64,000 bases of DNA from DATAGZ01 sp036263455 (GTDB lineage Bacteria > Pseudomonadota > Alphaproteobacteria > Dongiales > Dongiaceae), in NCBI GenBank assembly GCA_036263455.1, contig DATAGZ010000001.1:164546-228545 (forward strand), read 5' to 3'. A model generated the notes under the pieces. The model did not search any database and was not told where the DNA came from. It saw only the letters and a list, made by a program, of their open reading frames with translations. Shown here in pieces: positions 59,832 to 64,000 of the stretch. A program made the translations under genes and the position numbers. Position 1 is the stretch's first letter. Each line of letters opens with the position of its first letter.

Positions 59832-61696
59832 CCGCTGAAATCGGCCATTATGCTCTCTATCTCGCGCTGGCGCTCAGCCTGCTGCAAATGGTCTGGGTTC
59901 GGGAAGGCAAGGTCTCGAGCGTGATGGCGCTCGGCCAGTTCGGATTCCTAGCGCTGGCTTTCGCAGGTCTTCTGGGCGGTTTCGCTCTTTCCGATTTTTC
60001 GATTGCGCTCGTCGTTCAGCATTCCCATTCGCGCGAGCCGATGCTCTACAAGCTCGCCGGCGCCTGGGGCAATCACGAAGGATCCCTGCTCCTCTGGGTT
60101 TTGGTGCTGGCCTTTTTCGGGTGCCTTGCGGCTTTCTTCCACCGGCGCGAGCCAAACCGGCTGCATAATGTGGCGCTCGCGGTCCAAGGTGCGATAGGCG
60201 CCGCCTTCCTGCTGTTCCTCTTGTTCGCCTCGAACCCGTTTCTGCGCCTCAATCCCCCAGCGGGAGAAGGCGAAGAACTCAATCCCGTGCTCCAGGATCC
60301 TTCCCTCGCCTTTCATCCACCGCTGCTCTATGTGGGATATGTCGGCTTCTCCATGGCTTTTTCCTATGCCCTGGCCGCCCTGCTCACCAAGGATCGCGGC
60401 GGCGCGTGGATAGGTGCCGCCCGACCATGGATTCTACTGTCCTGGATCGCGCTCACCGCCGGCATCGCGCTCGGCGCCCACTGGGCCTATTACGAGCTGG
60501 GCTGGGGTGGCTACTGGTTCTGGGACCCCGTGGAGAACGCCTCCCTCATGCCTTGGCTGGCGGGTACGGCGCTCCTGCATGCAAGCCGCGCCACCCAGAG
60601 ACGCTCGGTCTTTCACGCCTGGTCGCTGCTGCTCGCCATCGTCACGTTCGGCTTTTCCCTTCTGGGGACCTTCCTCGTGCGTTCAGGAATTCTCGTCTCG
60701 GTCCATGCCTTCGCCGAGGATCCGACGCGTGGTTTGATCGTGCTGGGGATTATCGCGCTCGTCGTCGGCGGCGCCCTCGGCCTGTTCGGCTGGCGTGCGC
60801 GACGCTTGCAAGATGCCGAGCGCGCCCACCCGCTGTCACGGGAAGGCGGGCTGCTGCTCAATTCGGTCCTCATGGCGAGCGGTGCCGCCATCGTCTGCCT
60901 GGGCACTCTCTATCCCCTCGCGCTGCAGCTCTTGACCGGCCAGTCGCTCTCCGTGGGGGCGCCTTATTACGCCATCACTTTCGCGCCCCTGATGCTCGCC
61001 GCCATCGTCACCGCCCATCTGGGCGAAAAACTTTCCTGGAAAAAGGCCTCGGCGGTTAGCGTCGCATATCGGCAGTGGCCGGCTTGGCTCCTCGGGTTCG
61101 CGATTACCATGGCGAGCCTGATTTTCGATCCCTCCTCCTGGCTGGCTGCGATTGGCCTGGGTTGCTGCGCCGTGCCGCTCGTAAGCGGCGGCGCAGGCAT
61201 CGCGGCTGCGATCAGGCGGGAGCGCTGGCGCGGACTCGGCATGAAGGTCGCCCATTTCGGCGTGGCGGTAGCGGCCATCGGGATCATCGCGTCGAGCAGC
61301 TGGAAAGTGGAGGAACTCGCGACACTCCAACCCGGCCAGACCCTGGAAGCCGGCCATTACCGTTTCCGGCTAGAGGAAGTCGTCCGACGCTCCGGCACGA
61401 ATTTCATCGCCGACCAGGCACGCATTGCCGTGCTGGATGGCGGACGTATTATAGACGAGCTGCGCCCCGAACGCCGCCATTTTCTGATCCAGTCCGCGCC
61501 GGTCAGCGTGACCGACATCAGGAGCGGACCGTTGAGCGATCTCTACGCGGCGCTGGGAGAGGATGACGGCAAGGGCGGTTGGGTCATCCGCATCTATCGC
61601 CAGCCCCTCATTCTCTGGATCTGGGTGGGAGCGGCACTCATGGCGTGGGGCGGTATCGTCGCCCTTATCGAGACGCTGCGGGAACGCCGTCCATGA
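59828..61696 (+). CDS. ccmF: Cytochrome c haem lyase subunit CcmF
   Basis: A 622-residue protein with many predicted helices. The tryptophan-rich motif WGGYWFWDPVENASLMPW near residue 235 and conserved histidines (GNHEGSLLLW, FHPPLLYVGYVG) mark the haem-b/CcmE docking site. The C-terminal soluble domain follows LRPERRHFLIQS. CcmF attaches haem to apocytochrome c with CcmH. Overlaps ccmE by 4 bases; normal length. Confidence 0.96.
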   Translation: MTAEIGHYALYLALALSLLQMVWVREGKVSSVMALGQFGFLALAFAGLLGGFALSDFSIALVVQHSHSREPMLYKLAGAWGNHEGSLLLWVLVLAFFGCLAAFFHRREPNRLHNVALAVQGAIGAAFLLFLLFASNPFLRLNPPAGEGEELNPVLQDPSLAFHPPLLYVGYVGFSMAFSYALAALLTKDRGGAWIGAARPWILLSWIALTAGIALGAHWAYYELGWGGYWFWDPVENASLMPWLAGTALLHASRATQRRSVFHAWSLLLAIVTFGFSLLGTFLVRSGILVSVHAFAEDPTRGLIVLGIIALVVGGALGLFGWRARRLQDAERAHPLSREGGLLLNSVLMASGAAIVCLGTLYPLALQLLTGQSLSVGAPYYAITFAPLMLAAIVTAHLGEKLSWKKASAVSVAYRQWPAWLLGFAITMASLIFDPSSWLAAIGLGCCAVPLVSGGAGIAAAIRRERWRGLGMKVAHFGVAVAAIGIIASSSWKVEELATLQPGQTLEAGHYRFRLEEVVRRSGTNFIADQARIAVLDGGRIIDELRPERRHFLIQSAPVSVTDIRSGPLSDLYAALGEDDGKGGWVIRIYRQPLILWIWVGAALMAWGGIVALIETLRERRP

Positions 61697-62226
61697 CGCG
61701 CCGCTGGCTGCTCATTCTGCCGCTGCTGGCTTTCGGGGGCCTGCTTGGCTTGCTCGGCTGGGGTCTTGCGCCCAACCGCGATCCGACCGTCCTGCCTTCA
61801 GTGATGGTGGGACGCGCGGTGCCGGATTTTTCCCTGCCTGCCCTCGGCGGGGAGGAATCCGTGTCGCCGCGGAAATTGGCCGGCCGTCTCTATCTCATCA
61901 ATTTCTTCGCGAGTTGGTGCGTGCCCTGCCGCGCCGAACATGCCCTCCTGCGCGATTTCGCAGCGCTCCACCACATCCCGGTCCTCGGAATCCTATATAA
62001 GGACGACACCGACAAGGCGCGGGTCTATCTCAGCGAGCTCGGCAATTTTTATACGGCGATAGGTAGGGACGATCAGGGACGGACCGCCATCGATTTCGGC
62101 GTGACGGGCGTTCCGGAAACCTATGTCGTCGATGGCACGGGCACGATTCTGTTCCGCCAGGCGGGACCGCTCGATGCCGGAAGTCTCGACCACCAGCTCC
62201 TGCCCTTGATCGAAGCCAGGCGATGA
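61693..62226 (+). CDS. ccmG: Thiol:disulfide interchange protein CcmG/DsbE
   Basis: A 177-residue membrane-anchored thioredoxin-fold protein. Anchor near residues 4-23 (RWLLILPLLAFGGLLGLLGW), redox site WCVPC near residue 75 in FFASWCVPCRAEH, and the cis-Pro in VTGVPETYVVDG. It keeps apocytochrome and CcmH thiols reduced. Overlaps ccmF and ccmH by 4 bases each. Confidence 0.95.
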   Translation: MTRRWLLILPLLAFGGLLGLLGWGLAPNRDPTVLPSVMVGRAVPDFSLPALGGEESVSPRKLAGRLYLINFFASWCVPCRAEHALLRDFAALHHIPVLGILYKDDTDKARVYLSELGNFYTAIGRDDQGRTAIDFGVTGVPETYVVDGTGTILFRQAGPLDAGSLDHQLLPLIEARR

Positions 62227-62585
62227 TCGCTCCGCTGCTTATCGCCGCTTTTCTTCTTCTCGGCGCCAGGGCGCAGGCCGGAGGCATCGACGAGCAGCGC
62301 GCACATGCACTTGCCCGTCAGATACGCTGCGTCGTCTGCCAGGGGCAGTCGATCGACGAATCAGACGCGGGGATCGCGCACGATCTCAATGCTCTCCTGC
62401 GGGAAAAGATGCGGCAGGGCTGGAGCGATGCGCAGATTCTGGATTATCTCACCGCGCGCTATGGCAATTTCATCCGGCTCAAACCGCCCTTCGCACCCGC
62501 AACCCTGCTGCTCTGGCTGGGGCCGCTGATCTTTGTCGGCGCGGCGGGGGGCGCCCTCCTGGTCTATTGGAAAAAGCGGCCATGA
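62223..62585 (+). CDS. ccmH: Cytochrome c maturation protein CcmH (CycL)
   Basis: A 120-residue protein: N-terminal signal/membrane segment, redox motif IRCVVCQGQSI near residue 37 (CVVC) and a C-terminal helix (TLLLWLGPLIFVGAAGGALLVYW). LREKMRQGWSDAQILDYLTARYG is the family signature. It binds apocytochrome c thiols. Overlaps both neighbours by 4 bases. Confidence 0.94.
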   Translation: MIAPLLIAAFLLLGARAQAGGIDEQRAHALARQIRCVVCQGQSIDESDAGIAHDLNALLREKMRQGWSDAQILDYLTARYGNFIRLKPPFAPATLLLWLGPLIFVGAAGGALLVYWKKRP

Positions 62586-63202
62586 CGATCTGGATTGTTC
62601 TAGGCCTCATGACCCTCGCCGCCTCGGCGATTATCGCGCTGCCTTTGCTCGGCCGGCATCCCGACGGCAAGCATCACCTCGTCGGACCGCTCGCCCTGGC
62701 GATCGGCATGCCGCTGATCTCCTTTGCCCTCTATCTTCTCGCCGGCAGTCCCAACCTTCCGGGCAGCGCTGGCCCAGTCACGGATGACCGGCTTACCCGT
62801 CTCGCGGCGGAGGTGAAGGCGCGGCCGGAGGATGCGCACCGCTGGGCCGCGCTCGCCCAGGCAGAGCTGGAGACCCGCCGCTATCGCGAAGCCAAGCAGG
62901 CCTGGGACCAGGCAGCGGCCCTCGCTCCCACGGATCTCGCCATCCAGCTGGATTATGCGAATTACCTCCTGAGCCTCTATACGGGTCCGGGCCTTCCGCC
63001 GCATTTCTCCGATGTGGTGGGACGTATTGCCGCCCTGTCTCCCGACCACCCGCTCACGCTTTTCTATAGCGGCCTCATCGCCAAGGAGGACGGCCAGCCC
63101 GACCGCGCTCGGGATTTATGGAATACCCTGCTGGCCCGGCTGCCCGCCGACGCCCCCCTGCGAACCGTCCTGCAAAGCGAGATCCAGTCCTTGGGGAAGT
63201 AG
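62582..63202 (+). CDS. ccmI: Cytochrome c maturation TPR protein CcmI, short form
   Basis: A 206-residue protein with two N-terminal helices (IWIVLGLMTLAASAIIALPLL and LIGPLALAIGMPL-like) and TPR-like repeats: ARPEDAHRWAALAQAELETRRY and ALAPTDLAIQLDYANYLLSLY. CcmI escorts apocytochrome c to CcmH. Many CcmI proteins are about 400 residues, so this one lacks part of the usual TPR array or the C-terminal domain. It closes the ccm operon, and a hairpin follows. Confidence 0.88.
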   Translation: MTIWIVLGLMTLAASAIIALPLLGRHPDGKHHLVGPLALAIGMPLISFALYLLAGSPNLPGSAGPVTDDRLTRLAAEVKARPEDAHRWAALAQAELETRRYREAKQAWDQAAALAPTDLAIQLDYANYLLSLYTGPGLPPHFSDVVGRIAALSPDHPLTLFYSGLIAKEDGQPDRARDLWNTLLARLPADAPLRTVLQSEIQSLGK

Positions 63203-63240
63203 GCGTGGGACAGCACGCCCACTTTCCTTATTTGTTCTTT
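63202..63240 (+). terminator. Candidate terminator of the ccm operon
   Basis: GGCGTG (63202-63207) pairs with CACGCC (63214-63219) around GGACAG, overlapping the ccmI stop by one base, then a T-rich tract CACTTTCCTTATTTGTTC. Moderate stem; it also faces the convergent gene. Confidence 0.4.
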
Positions 63241-63779
63241 AGGTTCGTGATCATGCCAAGAACACGCTTGGCATTCTTGATACGCTCAAACGCAGGCGGG
63301 GCCGGCTGGAACTTATAGCTATTAGAATATCCACCAAAATATATCGCCGGAACTTCTGGACCGAAAGTGATCGTACCGGTGCCATCCCCGAACTCTCTAA
63401 AATTAATTTCTTCCAGGGCGGGGAGCATCATAATCTTGGAGCGTCCGGGCTTTAGAATGAAAATACGTCGGGGCGTCACCGCATAGACAGTGGATCGCCG
63501 TTGCCACATATCGAAGAAAAATCGCCCGACGAGCATATAAGCGCCGGCCAATAAGAAGGGGATTCCCCATAGCATAAAGAAGATCGGCGTTCCCCCTCGA
63601 AGAGTTTGCTTCTCCCAAAAAATGGCAACCCCCGTAAAAAAAAGAGCAAAGGGAATGCGGATGGCATCGCTCGATCGGAGCATTAGCCCTTGCAAGGGGC
63701 GACCCCACCAGAGCAATTGCTCTCCCGGCTCGAGCGCAGCGGAAATAGTTCTGGGTGTCGATGCAATATCGTCCGTCAA
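63228..63779 (-). CDS. PH-domain-like membrane protein of unknown function
   Basis: A ~183-residue protein with two hydrophobic segments (IPFALFFTGVAIFWEK and FFMLWGIPFLLAGAYMLVGRFFF) and a following soluble part (STVYAVTPRRIFILKPGRSKI) that resembles bacterial PH (DUF304-like) domains. The start is taken as the TTG at 63779 because GGGGAG lies 7 bases upstream; no ATG gives a sensible terminus. It is AT-richer than its neighbours. Function unknown. Converges on ccmI. Confidence 0.6.
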   Translation of the reverse strand: MTDDIASTPRTISAALEPGEQLLWWGRPLQGLMLRSSDAIRIPFALFFTGVAIFWEKQTLRGGTPIFFMLWGIPFLLAGAYMLVGRFFFDMWQRRSTVYAVTPRRIFILKPGRSKIMMLPALEEINFREFGDGTGTITFGPEVPAIYFGGYSNSYKFQPAPPAFERIKNAKRVLGMITNLKNK

Positions 63780-63946
63780 GATCGTCTCCCCGATAGGAAG
63801 CTTAGCTTTTCCGCCCCTCCTTGTCACGGGGGGCGTCCCATACTTGCCAACCGCGCTGTCGGCGTCTATAAGGCCCTTTCGCGGCGACGGCCATGGCGAT
63901 GATGGGGCATGCCCAACCGTTCCGCGCACTATCGAAAGAGGATAAA

Positions 63947-64000
63947 ATGCCCAAGATGAAGACTAAATCCAGCGCCAAGAAGCGGTTCAAGCTGACCGCC
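63947..64000 (+). CDS. rpmI: 50S ribosomal protein L35, 5' part
   Basis: The first 18 codons read MPKMKTKSSAKKRFKLTA, the conserved N-terminus of L35. ATG 63947 has AGAGGAT upstream. The gene continues beyond the right edge, where rplT is usually next. infC is not immediately upstream. Basic composition and position support a ribosomal gene. Confidence 0.9.
   Translation, partial: MPKMKTKSSAKKRFKLTA

Overview
The window reads as chromosome of a GC-rich alphaproteobacterium, most likely a Rhodospirillales-type lineage. This rests on lineage markers rather than a database search: an Irr-like Fur regulator, a TIGR02300/FYDLN-acid protein, a Tim44/TimA-like protein, cobaltochelatase CobS/CobT beside a J-domain protein, an NDUFAF5-like methyltransferase-fold protein, tandem DUF1127 motifs, and the tig-clpP-clpX-lon-hup order. 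Coding density is high, start/stop overlaps of 1-4 bases are common, and three tRNA genes (Leu-TAA, Val-TAC, Leu-TAG) lie on the minus strand. No CRISPR array, prophage or insertion sequence was seen.

Layout. 1-1.8 kb: the 3' part of a thermonuclease-fold gene, an AT-richer membrane protein gene, tRNA-Leu and a composite REP-like repeat. 1.8-9.3 kb: ferredoxin-NADP reductase and an ornithine-cyclodeaminase-family gene, TIGR02300, J-domain protein, cobS, cobT, an acidic-tailed SRPBCC membrane protein and prmA. 9.3-19 kb: a DUF1127 protein, M24 aminopeptidase, an unknown gene, a Tim44-like gene, the divergent ybbP-ybbA/tesA block, aldo-keto reductase, thpR and phhB. 19-26.4 kb: a complete peptide ABC importer with two substrate-binding proteins. 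26.4-34.2 kb: DMT exporter, an Irr-rubrerythrin-Fe-S protein-DUF3501 block, an orphan TRAP binding protein, Nudix hydrolase, metZ and an AT-rich PD-(D/E)XK-like gene. 34.2-43.6 kb: a dioxygenase plus an eight-gene nucleoside uptake and salvage operon (BMP-type importer, cdd, punA, deoA, deoB).

43.7-52.3 kb: two methyltransferase-fold genes, mutT, tRNA-Val, hup, lon, clpX, clpP, tig and tRNA-Leu, i.e. the protein quality-control block; lon has a good match to a heat-shock (RpoH) promoter. 52.4-58.4 kb: a minus-strand run ribE-ribB(X)-ribH-nusB-thiL-(FliL-like)-nnr-lysE linking flavin, thiamine and NAD(P)H repair. 58.5-63.2 kb: cytochrome c maturation ccmCDEFGHI, without ccmAB. The window ends with a PH-like membrane protein and the start of rpmI (L35).

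Most of this is housekeeping. The parts that most deserve a second look are the iron/peroxide-linked Irr-rubrerythrin-FeS-DUF3501 block, the PD-(D/E)XK-like foreign gene beside a gene remnant, the hairpin that could mask the SRPBCC ribosome-binding site, the NDUFAF5-like protein with a degraded AdoMet site and a possibly leaderless mRNA, the RibB protein with a zinc-less GTP cyclohydrolase half, and the perfect inverted repeat between the DUF1127 and M24 genes.
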